A stretch of DNA of 57,418 bases from Candidatus Mediterraneibacter norwichensis (GCA_019112765.1 DXIU01000076.1:1-57418), one strand, 5' to 3'. Shown: positions 33,845 through 43,566, counted from the stretch's first letter. Translations and numbers: made by a program. The notes: generated from the letters alone by a model not told the origin.

Positions 33845-35089
33845 CAGATATCCGGTGTCTTCTGCGCCGGCAGTTTCATAAGGAGAATGCATGGCAAGCT
33901 GGGGCAGGCCGATATCAACGGTGTTCAGAGCCACCCGGGTGTTTGAAATATTTCCCAGGGTGGAGCCTCCGGCCATATCAGAGCGGTTCGCAAAGGTCTG
34001 AACCGGTACGCCGGCTTCCCGGCATATGTCCCGGAACATAGCGGCGGAAAGCGCATCGGTGCAGTATTTCTGCCCGGCGTTGAATTTGATCACAATTCCT
34101 CCGTTCAAAAACGGACGGTTGGAGGGATCGGCCTTATCTGTATAGTTTGGGTGGACGGCGTGGGCGTTGTCAGCCGAAATCATGAAGCTGTCCGCAAGAT
34201 GAATCAGATAGTCTTCCTTTGTCATTCCCAGACTGCAGTATGCCCTGGTCAGAGTGTCATACAGGAATGTGGACGCGGCGCCCTGCTTTGTAGCGCTTCC
34301 GGTTTCCTCGTTGTCCAGAACACAGTGAACGGCCAGGAAAGATTTTCTTGGAGCGGCAAGAAATCCTTTCAGAGAAGCAAAGGCACATTGCAGATCATCC
34401 AGCCGGGGGCCGGAAATATACTCCTGAGACGCACCCCAGACCGAACCCTTCTGCCGGTTGTATAAAAACAGATCATGCCCCAGAATCTCGTCTTCTTTTA
34501 TACCGGCAGCGTCAGCGACAGTCTTCAGAAATGTTCCTTTGGCGGAAATGCCGCCGTAAAGAGGAAGCATGTCTTTCTGGATATTGTAGGAATATCCTTT
34601 ATTGGCCTCACGGTTCATGTGGATGGCAAGACTGGGAATCATAACAAGATCCCGGTCAATATTTATAAGACGGGCTTCAAAATTCCCTGTGTCCTTGTTT
34701 TTGGTGATCACTCTGCCGGCTACAGAAAGCGGCCGGTCAAACCAGGGGGCACACAGCATGCCGCCGTATCCTTCCACATTCAGACGTATGTAATGATTCT
34801 CCGATTCCAGCTCCGGATTTTCCTTGATCTTGAAGGAAGGCGAGTCGCTGTGGCTGGCCATTATGCGCATGCCCGGAAAATCCTGTTCCGGAACAGTGAA
34901 AGCAATAAGAGCAGAACCATTGCGCACGACAAAATAACGCCCGCCCCTCTGAATCCTCCATTTTTCATTTTCCCGCAATTGTATAAACTGTTCCTTTAAA
35001 AGCAAATCCTCCATAAAATTCACTGCGTGGAAACAAGAAGGGCTGGATTCAATAAAATGAATAAGTTCTTTGGAAATTGTGTGGTTCAT
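33815..35089 (-). CDS. M18 family aminopeptidase
   Basis: 424 residues from ATG 35089 (AAGGAG upstream). Longer in-frame starts run through a palindromic repeat and are rejected. Zinc-site motifs of M18 are visible: ASHSDSPSFK, VLDNEETGSATKQGA with the catalytic Glu pair, ISADNAHAVHPNY and DMAGGSTLGNIS. Cytosolic aspartyl/broad aminopeptidases of this family trim peptides and form large tetrahedral dodecamers. Stand-alone housekeeping gene. Confidence 0.95.
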   Translation of the reverse strand: MNHTISKELIHFIESSPSCFHAVNFMEDLLLKEQFIQLRENEKWRIQRGGRYFVVRNGSALIAFTVPEQDFPGMRIMASHSDSPSFKIKENPELESENHYIRLNVEGYGGMLCAPWFDRPLSVAGRVITKNKDTGNFEARLINIDRDLVMIPSLAIHMNREANKGYSYNIQKDMLPLYGGISAKGTFLKTVADAAGIKEDEILGHDLFLYNRQKGSVWGASQEYISGPRLDDLQCAFASLKGFLAAPRKSFLAVHCVLDNEETGSATKQGAASTFLYDTLTRAYCSLGMTKEDYLIHLADSFMISADNAHAVHPNYTDKADPSNRPFLNGGIVIKFNAGQKYCTDALSAAMFRDICREAGVPVQTFANRSDMAGGSTLGNISNTRVALNTVDIGLPQLAMHSPYETAGAEDTGYLIKAAEKFFL

Positions 35090-35107
35090 TGTGAAAACTC
35101 TCCTTAA

Positions 35108-35143
35108 AGGGGACGGACCCTTTTGCAAAAGGGTCCGTCCCCT
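35108..35143. repeat. Perfect 36-bp palindrome, intergenic repeat copy 1
   Basis: AGGGGACGGACCCTTTTG followed by its exact reverse complement. Related sequences lie at 55575-55635 and 57255-57319. It is just upstream of the M18 start (minus) and can form a long hairpin in its leader. Likely a REP-like dispersed element. Confidence 0.85.
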
Positions 35144-35221
35144 GTTGTTGATATTTTCAGAATATAATTCCAACTTTGCTCTGTCAAGAGAAATATTCTG
35201 TAATCTTTCTGTGCTCATTCC

Positions 35222-35251
35222 TTTACAATGACAGAACTGCGAGGGTATACT
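35222..35251 (+). promoter_or_regulatory. Promoter of the second two-component system
   Basis: TTTACA (35222-35227), an 18-bp spacer, and TATACT (35246-35251), 38 bp before the start codon at 35289. Confidence 0.6.
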
Positions 35252-35288
35252 GTATGATAACAGCTGTGAAAACGGAGGAGGTGTGGTT

Positions 35289-35963
35289 ATGCGGATTTTG
35301 ATTGCGGAGGATGAAAGGGATCTGAACCGGATCATCAGTTCCCGGCTGTCGGAGGAGCATTACAGTGTGGATTCCTGCTTTGACGGGGAAGAGGCGCTGG
35401 AGTATCTGGAAAGTGCCGCCTATGATGCGGTGGTGCTGGATATTATGATGCCGAAGGTGGACGGCCTGACGGTGCTGAGGAAGGTGCGCGGCCGTGGTGA
35501 CGCTACTCCGGTTCTTCTTCTGACGGCGAGGGACAGTATTGAGGACCGGGTAACCGGTCTGGACGCGGGGGCAAATGATTATCTGGTCAAGCCTTTTGCT
35601 TTTGAGGAGCTGCTGGCCAGGATCCGGGTGCTTCTGAGAAAACCGGCTGATGTGCCGACTGCCTGTTACCGCCTGGCGGATCTGGAGGTTCACACGGATA
35701 CTCATAAAGTGATGCGGGCAGGCGAGGAGATCCGTCTGTCCGGCAAGGAGTTTTCTCTTCTCCGGTATATGATACAGAACCAGGGAATTGTACTCTCGCG
35801 GAACAGGCTGGAACAGCATCTGTGGAATTTTGACTATGCCGGAGGTTCCAATGTGATTGATGTCTACATCCGTTATCTGAGAAAGAAGATTGATGAGGGA
35901 CATGATACGAAACTGATTCATACGGTGCGGGGCGCCGGGTATGTTTTGAAGGTGCAGGAATGA
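35289..35963 (+). CDS. OmpR/PhoB family response regulator
   Basis: 224 residues from ATG 35289, with GGAGGAGG 7 nt upstream. The GTG at 35283 overlaps it and is rejected. Receiver: ILIAEDERDL, phosphoacceptor Asp in YDAVVLDIMMPKVDGL, LLTARDS and YLVKPFAFEEL. DNA-binding wing: LSGKEFSLLRYMIQNQGIVL and HTVRGAGYVLKVQE. It overlaps the kinase gene by 4 bp (ATGA). The probable target is the PepSY lipoprotein gene downstream, whose promoter carries an 11-bp-spaced direct repeat. Confidence 0.95.
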   Translation: MRILIAEDERDLNRIISSRLSEEHYSVDSCFDGEEALEYLESAAYDAVVLDIMMPKVDGLTVLRKVRGRGDATPVLLLTARDSIEDRVTGLDAGANDYLVKPFAFEELLARIRVLLRKPADVPTACYRLADLEVHTDTHKVMRAGEEIRLSGKEFSLLRYMIQNQGIVLSRNRLEQHLWNFDYAGGSNVIDVYIRYLRKKIDEGHDTKLIHTVRGAGYVLKVQE

Positions 35964-37369
35964 AACGATTGTCTTTAAAAATAAAACTGACTGTTTTATA
36001 TACGTTTTTTATGGTGCTTGTGACCTGCGCGGCTCTGGCAATCCTTTTTTCTCTGAGCAGCCGGGAAGTGCTGTCCTCCACACAGTCCAAACTGGAAAGA
36101 AGGGTTCAGGAGAGCACGGATGATATTCTGCTCCGGAACGGCGAGCTGAAGCTTGAGACGGATTTTTACTCTGTGACACAGGACGTATATCTGTCTCTTT
36201 ATGATGAAGATATGTATTTTCTCTATGGAAAGGTTCCTTATGGCTTTGACTCCCAGCCGGAGTTCGCGGACGGTCAGACAAGAAGTATTACAGAGGGAAA
36301 TACAGAATGGTATGTTTACGACATGTCCTTCCGTCTGGCGGAGAATTATACAGTATATATCCGGGGAATCACGTCTGTTACGGACGCAGAGGCAAGTTTT
36401 ACGGTTACTCTCCGGTTCGCGCTCATTCTGCTGCCGGCGCTTGTTATTGTGACGGCGTTTATCGGATACCGCTTTACCCGGCGGACGCTTATGCCGGTTA
36501 AGAAAATTACAGATACTGTGAGGGAAATCCGTGCGGACGCAGATCTGTCCCGCCGCATTGGCATTACGGATAAAGGCGGAAAGCACAGAGATGAAATCTA
36601 CACGCTGGCAGATACGTTTGACGGAATGCTTTCAGAACTTGACGAAGCGTTTCAGAGGGAAAAGCAGTTTACATCGGATGTGTCCCATGAACTGCGCACA
36701 CCGGTAAGCGTAGTTCTGGCTCAGTGCAGCGCATGTCTGGAGGACGAAACCCTTTCGCCGCAGCAGCGGGAGCAGATTATGCTGATTCAGAAAAAGGCGC
36801 AGGATATGTCGGATATTATTTCCCACCTGCTGTTCCTTTCCAGAGCGGATCAGGGAAGACAGCCGCTGCACAAAGAATATCTGAATCTCAGCGAACTTAC
36901 CGGTATGATTGTTGAGGAACAGAAATTTCTGGCGGAAGAGGACGGCCGGGGTGTGACGGTGGACAGCAGGATTGAGCCGGATCTTCATGCGTGGGCGGAT
37001 GAGACCCTTTATATCCGGATGCTGATTAACCTTATTTCAAATGCCGTGACTTACAGCAAAGAGAACGGACATGTTTCCGTTTCTCTGAAGCGTTCCGGCG
37101 GGGAAATTATCGGATGCGTGGAAGATGATGGAATCGGGATTGAAGCAGAATATCTTCCCCATATCTGGGAACGGTTTTACCGGGCGGATACGTCCAGAAC
37201 CGGACGAAAGGGAGAAAATCATTCCGGCCTGGGGCTGTCCATGGTTAAGTGGATTGTGCAGGTTCACGGCGGAGATGTGAAAGCCGAAAGCCGACCGGGA
37301 GAGGGGAGCAGATTTACCTTTGCCCTTCCGGCAGAAAACGGAGAGGCCGCCTGCGAAGGCAAAGACTGA
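35960..37369 (+). CDS. Sensor histidine kinase
   Basis: 469 residues. Transmembrane helices about 12-34 and 155-173 enclose an external sensor of about 120 residues. HAMP about 174-225, HisKA with the phosphoacceptor His in FTSDVSHELRTPVSVVLAQ, and HATPase domain (NLISNAVTYSKENG, DDGIGIEAEYLPHIWERFY, HSGLGLSMVKWIV). It forms a pair with the preceding regulator. The signal is unknown; the co-located PepSY lipoprotein may modulate sensing. Confidence 0.94.
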   Translation: MKRLSLKIKLTVLYTFFMVLVTCAALAILFSLSSREVLSSTQSKLERRVQESTDDILLRNGELKLETDFYSVTQDVYLSLYDEDMYFLYGKVPYGFDSQPEFADGQTRSITEGNTEWYVYDMSFRLAENYTVYIRGITSVTDAEASFTVTLRFALILLPALVIVTAFIGYRFTRRTLMPVKKITDTVREIRADADLSRRIGITDKGGKHRDEIYTLADTFDGMLSELDEAFQREKQFTSDVSHELRTPVSVVLAQCSACLEDETLSPQQREQIMLIQKKAQDMSDIISHLLFLSRADQGRQPLHKEYLNLSELTGMIVEEQKFLAEEDGRGVTVDSRIEPDLHAWADETLYIRMLINLISNAVTYSKENGHVSVSLKRSGGEIIGCVEDDGIGIEAEYLPHIWERFYRADTSRTGRKGENHSGLGLSMVKWIVQVHGGDVKAESRPGEGSRFTFALPAENGEAACEGKD

Positions 37370-37401
37370 CAGCATAAAAATAAATTAAAAAAAGTCTGTT
37401 T

Positions 37402-37419
37402 CTTTAATGTTGCTTTAAT
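37402..37419 (+). promoter_or_regulatory. Direct repeat resembling a PhoB-type operator
   Basis: CTTTAAT at 37402-37408 and again at 37413-37419, an 11-bp period typical of OmpR/PhoB-family sites. It lies just upstream of a possible -10 (TATATT, 37430-37435) that lacks a good -35, as expected for an activated promoter of the PepSY lipoprotein. Confidence 0.45.
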
Positions 37420-37493
37420 CTTTCTCATTTATATTTAACTCAACGAAAACAAAGAATAGAAAATAGAAAAAGATCTGAAAGGAGAAATGAGAA

Positions 37494-38162
37494 ATGAAAA
37501 AGAAGATTTTAGCGGCAGCAGTATTAACAGCAGCGGTGGTGTCCGGAGTATTTACAGGATGTGGAAACGACAGTGATATCGGCCGGGATGCGGCTCTGGA
37601 AGTGGCACTTGGCGACGCCGGAGTAAACGAATCAGATGCTACAAGGCTGAGAGTATCTGAGGACAGAGACGACGGCAGAAAAGTATATGAAATCCGGTTT
37701 GATGTGGAAGATAAGGAATATGATTATGAAATTCAGGCATCCGATGGGGCGATCATCAGCTCGGATATAGAGACGGTTGAGAATTATGCGGGGCTTCAGG
37801 GAGATGATACTCAGAACAACAATGCATCCCAGGATGATACAGATCAGACCGCAGCGTCCGATCAGGCAGCAGATCAGAATACAACGGCAGGAAACGGAAC
37901 AAATCAGAGTCAGACAGGACAGAATCAGAACAATACAGGGTCCGGTTCTCCTTCAGGCGTAGCTGTCAGTCAGGATGAAGCAGTGCAGATCGCGCTGGAC
38001 CGTGTATCCGGAGCAACGGCGCAGGATGTAAGAATTGAACTGGACAGGGATGACGGCAGATATAAATACGAAGGAGAGATCATTTACAACAATATGGAAT
38101 ATGACTTTGAGATTGACGCGAATTCCGGAACAATTCTCGAGTGGAGTGAAGAGAGGTACTGA
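37494..38162 (+). CDS. Lipoprotein with two PepSY-like domains
   Basis: 222 residues, ATG 37494 with AAAGGAG. A lipoprotein signal peptide ends at the lipobox VFTGC (Cys about 23). Two PepSY-like units are visible, about 30-98 (EVALGDAGVNESDATRLRV, then DGRKVYEIRFDVEDKEYDYE) and about 155-222 (DEAVQIALDRVSGATAQDVR, then DGRYKYEGEIIYNNMEYDFE). A Gln/Asn/Thr/Asp-rich linker joins them. PepSY domains are thought to inhibit peptidases or modulate sensors at the cell surface. It follows the two-component genes and probably belongs to their regulon. Confidence 0.88.
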   Translation: MKKKILAAAVLTAAVVSGVFTGCGNDSDIGRDAALEVALGDAGVNESDATRLRVSEDRDDGRKVYEIRFDVEDKEYDYEIQASDGAIISSDIETVENYAGLQGDDTQNNNASQDDTDQTAASDQAADQNTTAGNGTNQSQTGQNQNNTGSGSPSGVAVSQDEAVQIALDRVSGATAQDVRIELDRDDGRYKYEGEIIYNNMEYDFEIDANSGTILEWSEERY

Positions 38163-38225
38163 TTCGCGAAATCAGATAAAAGGCAGCAGATATTCTTAAT
38201 ACAGCGGCGGACAGACAGCCGGTAC

Positions 38226-38272
38226 AGAGGAGATTCTTCCGGATTGAAAAAGTTCCGGGAGGATCTCCTCTT
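38226..38272 (+). terminator. Hairpin after the PepSY gene
   Basis: AGAGGAGAT with TTCCGGA pairs to TCCGGGA with ATCTCCTCT. A long imperfect stem with almost no U-tail. Probably a terminator or mRNA 3' stabiliser. Confidence 0.5.
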
Positions 38273-38451
38273 AAGCAGGAATGTGTTCCCATCTGATCCG
38301 CAGAATATTTTCCGGACAGCAAAAACAGAGCCCGAAAGGATTTGACGTATGCAGAAAAATCTGGTATACTTTCTTAGATATATGAATAGAATATAAGCAT
38401 GACTGTATGATAGCCGGGTTTAAGAAAATCCAGCGGCGACAGTGATGGTAT

Positions 38452-38523
38452 GGCGCAGTAGCCAAGCGGTAAGGCGTGGGTCTGCAACACCCTGATGCAC
38501 CGGTTCAAATCCGGTCTGCGCCT
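38452..38523 (+). tRNA. tRNA-Cys (anticodon GCA)
   Basis: A full cloverleaf: acceptor GGCGCAG/CTGCGCC, D-arm GCC...GGC, anticodon loop CTGCAAC with GCA, and T-arm CCGG-TTCAAAT-CCGG. The discriminator is U and no CCA is encoded. A strong terminator follows at once. The 617-bp gap between neighbouring genes (38163-38779) holds the hairpin above, this tRNA, its terminator and the promoter region of the next gene. Confidence 0.93.
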
Positions 38524-38528
38524 CTTGG

Positions 38529-38563
38529 AAATCCCGAAAAACGTTAGTTTTTCGGGATTTTTT
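38529..38563 (+). terminator. Terminator of the tRNA-Cys gene
   Basis: AAATCCCGAAAAAC pairs with GTTTTTCGGGATTT around GTTA, then TTT. A textbook intrinsic terminator directly after the tRNA. Confidence 0.9.
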
Positions 38564-38692
38564 ATTTTGGTATAAACACAAACAGATAATCCGGACTGTA
38601 AAATATAAACAAAAAAATATGGAATTATACTTAAAATAACTAATTAATGTAAATGAAAAGGTAAAATATGCAAGCTGAATATTGTAAAAAAT

Positions 38693-38719
38693 GCTACTAT
38701 ATAAGTATCTGCTACTATA
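38693..38719 (+). promoter_or_regulatory. Direct repeats in the promoter region of the first surface protein
   Basis: GCTACTATA occurs at 38693-38701 and 38711-38719 in an AT-rich stretch 60-90 bp before the start codon. The second copy contains a -10-like TATAAA. No convincing -35 is seen, so this is a candidate regulated promoter only. Confidence 0.3.
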
Positions 38720-38779
38720 AAATATAGCGAAAATAACGGAAGCTCCGGAAAGGAGTAAAAAGGAAAAGGAGGAAAAAAG

Positions 38780-41700
38780 ATGAGAAAAGGAAAGGGCATT
38801 TTGAAACGAAGTGCTGCTGCTGTGTTAAGTGCGGCAATGGTATTCAGCATGAACTTTTCTGTACTTCCTGTTGTTGCTCATGCTCAGGGCTCTCAGGATC
38901 CCGGCGGAACAGGGGCCCGGCAGAATGAATTTCAGGAAGTGAAGATCGGGCTGGATGAAATTGCATCCATGGCGGCGAAGACTCTCGGTCCCTCAGGTGA
39001 CGGAGATACTCTGGAAGCAAGCTTTGACGGTGACACGGCCACTTACACAAACAGCAATTATACGGATCCATCGAATTCAAAGCCGCAGGTGTATACGTTT
39101 ACCTTTGAGGAACAGGTGAATCTGTGTAAAGTACGGATTCATCCGCGAAATGCAGGCGGAGGTGTAGGAAACGGCGCGCCGAACAGCTGCCTTGTGGAGG
39201 TGAGTACCGACGGAAGCGGCTATACACAGGCAGCGGAGCAGGCGGTAACGGATACTTCCCTGACGTGGACGGACATCAGTTTTACTGCAGTCCCGGCAAA
39301 GAGTGTTAGACTGACATTAAATTCCGCCCATGAGACAGTAGTCAGTACGGGAGAAGTAGAGCTGTATAAACTGACTGAAAATCCGGGTCAGCCGGATCCG
39401 GCTGACAAGACAGGACTGAAAGAAGCCATTGACCGTGTTACGGAAAAAATGGCAGGACTGAACGAAGAAGATTACGTAATCAGCAGCTGGGACGCGCTGG
39501 AAGCCGCTCTGGTCAATGCACAGACCGTATATGAGAATGAGGGGGCTTCAGCGGATGACGTAGCGGCAGCTTTGTCTGCGCTGGAGGCGGCAGAGAAAAA
39601 TCTTGCAGAACTGATTTCGCCGATTTACATGACAGATTTTGTATCCTGTGAAAATGGAAGAGTTACAGTTGAACTCAACGGCCCTACGAATTATGTCCCG
39701 GACGGTGAGACGAAATGGACTTATGAATACAGGGACGGAAGACATCTGCTTTATACAGATAACTGGGATACAGCGGCTCTGGCACCCGGAGAGACCAAAA
39801 ACTACCGGTCCGTCTGCATTTATGATATGAATGGGACAGACGGAGAAGGAACCTGGAGCTTTGTATATCTTTCTGACGACGGAGCAGGTTCTGTGTCAAC
39901 AGAATATGGAAACAGACCGGCTGCCACAATTACTGCGGGAGGGAAAACCTACGATTTAGGCAATGATGAAGATAAGACTGAAATTGCCGGCCTGAAGTTC
40001 ACGGCAGCGCCGGTTGTCCATGTCAGCGGCGTGGATCTGCGGGGTGCGGAGAGCCAGCGTACCGGTGTAGGAGAAAGCTCGATTGATGCAGGCGCTGTAG
40101 TTTCACCGGATCGGACGGAGATGGAATTTCCAATAAAAAGTCAGACGGGAAAGCCGGCTTCGGGAAATTATTCTCTGTATATCAGCTGGCACGGAACAAC
40201 GGCATATTTCTGGAATATACAGATTAACAGTGTGAATGTTATTGACCGTTCCGCACTCGAGGAGGCAATCGCTGAGGCAGAAGCGCTGACTGCAGATGAT
40301 TATACAGAACAGTCCTGGGCGGCAATGCAGGAGAAACTGGAAGCAGCCAGAGAAGTTCTGGATGATGTTATTGCCACAACGTCAGAAGTCTCGGCAGCCT
40401 CTCAGGAACTCAACGATGCAGTGGCTGCACTTGTGGATAAGGTGCCGCCGGCAGACAAAACCGAACTTCAGCAGCTTTATAATGAAGTGAAGGATACGGT
40501 GTTTACATATCCGAATACAACCTTCTGCGACAGATTCACAGACGCGCTGGCAGATGCGGCAGATGTACTGGAAAATGACACGGCAATACAGGAAGATGTA
40601 GATTCTGCTTATTATTATCTGGAAAAATATTACTGGCTGAATATGGTTAATGATAAAGTCTCTTATTACAATCCGGATAAGTCGGGCCAGGACGGCAGAT
40701 TTGTATACAGTGACAAAATTACGGAGAGCATTCTTCCTCTTGTAACTGCGTTTAAAGCGGCAAGATATGCCAATGTAAATACTGAACCGGACATTCTTAA
40801 AGGCTATTATGAAGGATTTACAGAGGCCGAAAAACATGAGGCGGAGATAGCGGATCCGGATCTCAGAGGCGTAGAAGTCGGCTTTAATGCGGAGAATGAC
40901 TTCGATACAGAGACTGCATTAAATTCAAACAATTACGGACATTTTGAGATTACAGGCCAGGAGTTTGTATCTGATGCGGCCGGAAATGTAAGTGTGAAAG
41001 TTTTCATCAGATTTGTGAATGACGGAATCAGCCCGGTTACGGGAGAGGAAGGGGACGACTACAGCGTCAGCGAGATGACGAAGGCCAGATGCAGGGTGGC
41101 CTATGAGGCGCCGTCTCAGAAAGGCTCGAAAAGCATCAGCGGCAAAGATAAACTGAATGGGTCTTATGGAAACGGATTCATCGGCGAAGTGACAGTACCT
41201 CTGGACAGCGTAATCAGTCTGACGGTGGAAGATTCTGTTATGCCAGGTTTTTTCAAAGTACAGAAGTTTGCAGAAGCTGACAAAACGGAACTTGAGACCG
41301 CGATCAGCGCAGCGGAAGCTCTGGACGAAGAAAATTATACGGAGGAATCCTGGGCAGCAGTGCAGGAGAAACTGGAAACAGCGAAGAATGTGCTGGATAA
41401 TGTTCTCGCGACGCAGACAGAGGTGGATGATGCGGCGGATGCTCTGAACAACGCAATGGAAGCTCTTGTGCCGGACACGGATAAGGCGGCGCTTCAGAAA
41501 CTTTATGATGAAGTAAAGGATGCGCAGTTCGACTATCCCGCCCAGTCATATTATAAAGGGTTTACGAATGCGCTGAACCGGGCGGGGACTGTACTGGAAG
41601 ATGAAAAGGCATTCCAGTCAGAAGTAGATACCGCATATAATACACTGGAAAAATATTACTGGCTGAATATGCTTAATGACAAGGTGGCATATTATAATCC

Positions 41701-43504
41701 GGATAAAGAAGGGGAAGACGGCAGATTTATCTACAGTGATAAACTGACGGAAAGTATTCTGCCGGTGGTTGCGGCGTTCCAGGAAGGCTCTAATGTAAGC
41801 AGCGGCGCGTCAACAGAAAAGATACTCACCTGTTATAATGCATTTATTGATGCTGAAAAACTGATTCAGACAGCGGAAAATGACCTGAGAGGCACAGAAG
41901 TCGGATTTAACGCAGATGCTATGGATCCGGATAACTACGGACATTTTGAGATTACAGGACAGGAGTTTGTCGTGGGTGAAGATGGAGTGGTCCGTGTAAA
42001 AGTTTCTTTCAAATTTGTAAATGACGGAATTGATCCGATCAGCGGTGAACAGGGAAAACCGTTTTCACTGAGTGATATGGGCGATTTAAGCTGCCGTGTT
42101 GCTTATGAGTCGCCTTCAGAAACAGGATCAAAAGGCGTAGATTATCAGGGACCGCTGGACGGAAACATTAAAAATGGAATTGAAGGATATTTCACAGTTG
42201 ATCAGGACAGCGCGGTTAACCTGTATTTCTACCGGACCGCTTATATGCCGGGATATTATAAAGTACAGAAATTTGAAGAAGCAGATAAAACAGCCCTTGA
42301 GGCAGCGGTCAGCGAAGCGGAAGCGCTGAATAAAGAGGACTATCTGACAGATTCCTGGGAGGTAATGGAAGAGAAACTTGAGGCGGCGAAGGCAGTTCTG
42401 GACAACCCGCTGGCTACGGATGCAGAAGTCGCGGATGCGGCAAAAGCTCTGAATGATGCTGTTGACGCGCTGACGGTAGATAAAACAGCGCTGGAAGAAG
42501 CGATGAAAACTGCAGAAGAGGCGATCGGAAAGGAATACATTTACCAGCACGATCATACATGGAATGATTTCCTGGCGGCTTACGAACATGCAGAGGATGT
42601 ATATGAAAATCCGGATGCTGAAGGAGAGGATGTAAAGAAAGCTGCAGAGGATCTTATATCCGGGTATAATGAACTTGTTTTTGAGTCAGAAGCACCTGCG
42701 GCATGGTTCGTTATCGGAAATACACAGACAGCAATTGAAGAAAATGCGTTATTAAATAAAGCATTTGATCTTAAGTTCACAGATAATGGAAGGCTGCTTC
42801 AGTTTGTGTTAAACGGAACAGAATTCCGGATTGACGGAACGGAAGACGGAGCCGCGTTTGAAGAAATACAGGATGTATTAAATGAAGGAAATGGAGCGGA
42901 CGGAAAGAATATACTGATTGTCCGCGACTGTGTACCTCCTGCCGGCGGGGTATATCCGACAGAAAGTACATATACCTTCTATTTTGATCAGACAGCTCCG
43001 GCTGCAGAGGTGACATATTCCACAGAAGAACCTACAGATGGTGATGTTGTGGTGACGATCATTTCCAATGAGCCTCTGGATGGAAACAATCTCCCGGAAG
43101 GCTGGGTATTAAGCACTGATGGTCTGACTGCTGTGAAAACATATCAGGAAAATACAGAAGAAACAGTTGCATTTACAGACGGCGCCGGCAATGTTGTGAC
43201 AGCAGAAATCAGAATTACAAATATCGACAGGACGCCTCAGGAACCGGAGAATCCGGAAGATCCTGAAAGCCCGGAAGATCCGGACAGCCCGAAGGATCCG
43301 GACCGGCAGAATGATCCCGGAAAGAAACCGGGACAGTCAGACGGAACAAGGACAGACGGAAAAAGTAATTCAGCAGAGGAAGAGCGTCCGTCCGCAGTCA
43401 GGACCGGCGACAACACAAATCCAGGGGTCTGTGTATCTGTTATGGCAGTAAGCGCCGCGGCGGCAGCAGTGATTATCCGGAAAAAGAAAGAAGAAAAACA
43501 CTGA
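38780..43504 (+). CDS. Large cell-wall-anchored surface protein with FIVAR repeats
   Basis: 1574 residues, ATG 38780 with AAGGAGG. Signal peptide about 1-36 (AAAVLSAAMVFSMNFSVLP, then VVAHAQ). About 45-205 is discoidin-like (F5/8 type C). FIVAR-type helical units start near 213, 489, 834 and 1169 (pattern AEAL..DYT..SW..MQEKLEAA). Units 489-833 and 834-1168 are a tandem duplication; each has FIVAR, a second helical part (YYWLNM.NDK..YYNPDK) and a beta-rich domain (NYGHFEITGQEFV). A Pro/Glu/Asp-rich wall-spanning stretch precedes the sorting signal VRTGDNTN, a hydrophobic helix and RKKKEEKH. VxTGD replaces LPxTG. No catalytic domain is recognised; carbohydrate or host-glycan binding is likely. 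Confidence 0.88.
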   Translation: MRKGKGILKRSAAAVLSAAMVFSMNFSVLPVVAHAQGSQDPGGTGARQNEFQEVKIGLDEIASMAAKTLGPSGDGDTLEASFDGDTATYTNSNYTDPSNSKPQVYTFTFEEQVNLCKVRIHPRNAGGGVGNGAPNSCLVEVSTDGSGYTQAAEQAVTDTSLTWTDISFTAVPAKSVRLTLNSAHETVVSTGEVELYKLTENPGQPDPADKTGLKEAIDRVTEKMAGLNEEDYVISSWDALEAALVNAQTVYENEGASADDVAAALSALEAAEKNLAELISPIYMTDFVSCENGRVTVELNGPTNYVPDGETKWTYEYRDGRHLLYTDNWDTAALAPGETKNYRSVCIYDMNGTDGEGTWSFVYLSDDGAGSVSTEYGNRPAATITAGGKTYDLGNDEDKTEIAGLKFTAAPVVHVSGVDLRGAESQRTGVGESSIDAGAVVSPDRTEMEFPIKSQTGKPASGNYSLYISWHGTTAYFWNIQINSVNVIDRSALEEAIAEAEALTADDYTEQSWAAMQEKLEAAREVLDDVIATTSEVSAASQELNDAVAALVDKVPPADKTELQQLYNEVKDTVFTYPNTTFCDRFTDALADAADVLENDTAIQEDVDSAYYYLEKYYWLNMVNDKVSYYNPDKSGQDGRFVYSDKITESILPLVTAFKAARYANVNTEPDILKGYYEGFTEAEKHEAEIADPDLRGVEVGFNAENDFDTETALNSNNYGHFEITGQEFVSDAAGNVSVKVFIRFVNDGISPVTGEEGDDYSVSEMTKARCRVAYEAPSQKGSKSISGKDKLNGSYGNGFIGEVTVPLDSVISLTVEDSVMPGFFKVQKFAEADKTELETAISAAEALDEENYTEESWAAVQEKLETAKNVLDNVLATQTEVDDAADALNNAMEALVPDTDKAALQKLYDEVKDAQFDYPAQSYYKGFTNALNRAGTVLEDEKAFQSEVDTAYNTLEKYYWLNMLNDKVAYYNPDKEGEDGRFIYSDKLTESILPVVAAFQEGSNVSSGASTEKILTCYNAFIDAEKLIQTAENDLRGTEVGFNADAMDPDNYGHFEITGQEFVVGEDGVVRVKVSFKFVNDGIDPISGEQGKPFSLSDMGDLSCRVAYESPSETGSKGVDYQGPLDGNIKNGIEGYFTVDQDSAVNLYFYRTAYMPGYYKVQKFEEADKTALEAAVSEAEALNKEDYLTDSWEVMEEKLEAAKAVLDNPLATDAEVADAAKALNDAVDALTVDKTALEEAMKTAEEAIGKEYIYQHDHTWNDFLAAYEHAEDVYENPDAEGEDVKKAAEDLISGYNELVFESEAPAAWFVIGNTQTAIEENALLNKAFDLKFTDNGRLLQFVLNGTEFRIDGTEDGAAFEEIQDVLNEGNGADGKNILIVRDCVPPAGGVYPTESTYTFYFDQTAPAAEVTYSTEEPTDGDVVVTIISNEPLDGNNLPEGWVLSTDGLTAVKTYQENTEETVAFTDGAGNVVTAEIRITNIDRTPQEPENPEDPESPEDPDSPKDPDRQNDPGKKPGQSDGTRTDGKSNSAEEERPSAVRTGDNTNPGVCVSVMAVSAAAAAVIIRKKKEEKH
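40244..42283 (+). repeat. Tandem duplication of a ~340-residue module inside the surface protein
   Basis: Copy 1 is 40244-41278 (345 codons) and copy 2 is 41279-42283 (335 codons). Each runs from a FIVAR helix pair to the sequence KVQKF. A third FIVAR start at 42284 begins a partial further copy. The protein sequences are clearly alike but diverged, so the duplication is old. Confidence 0.85.
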
Positions 43505-43566
43505 ACAGCCCTCCGGATGAAGCGGAGCGCTGATAACCGGAATTAAAAAGAAACATAAGAAAACAG

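Noticed and set aside
35090-35335. N-terminal extension of the M18 aminopeptidase
   Set aside because: It would translate the 36-bp palindrome and the promoter of the divergent regulator; ATG 35089 has a proper ribosome site.
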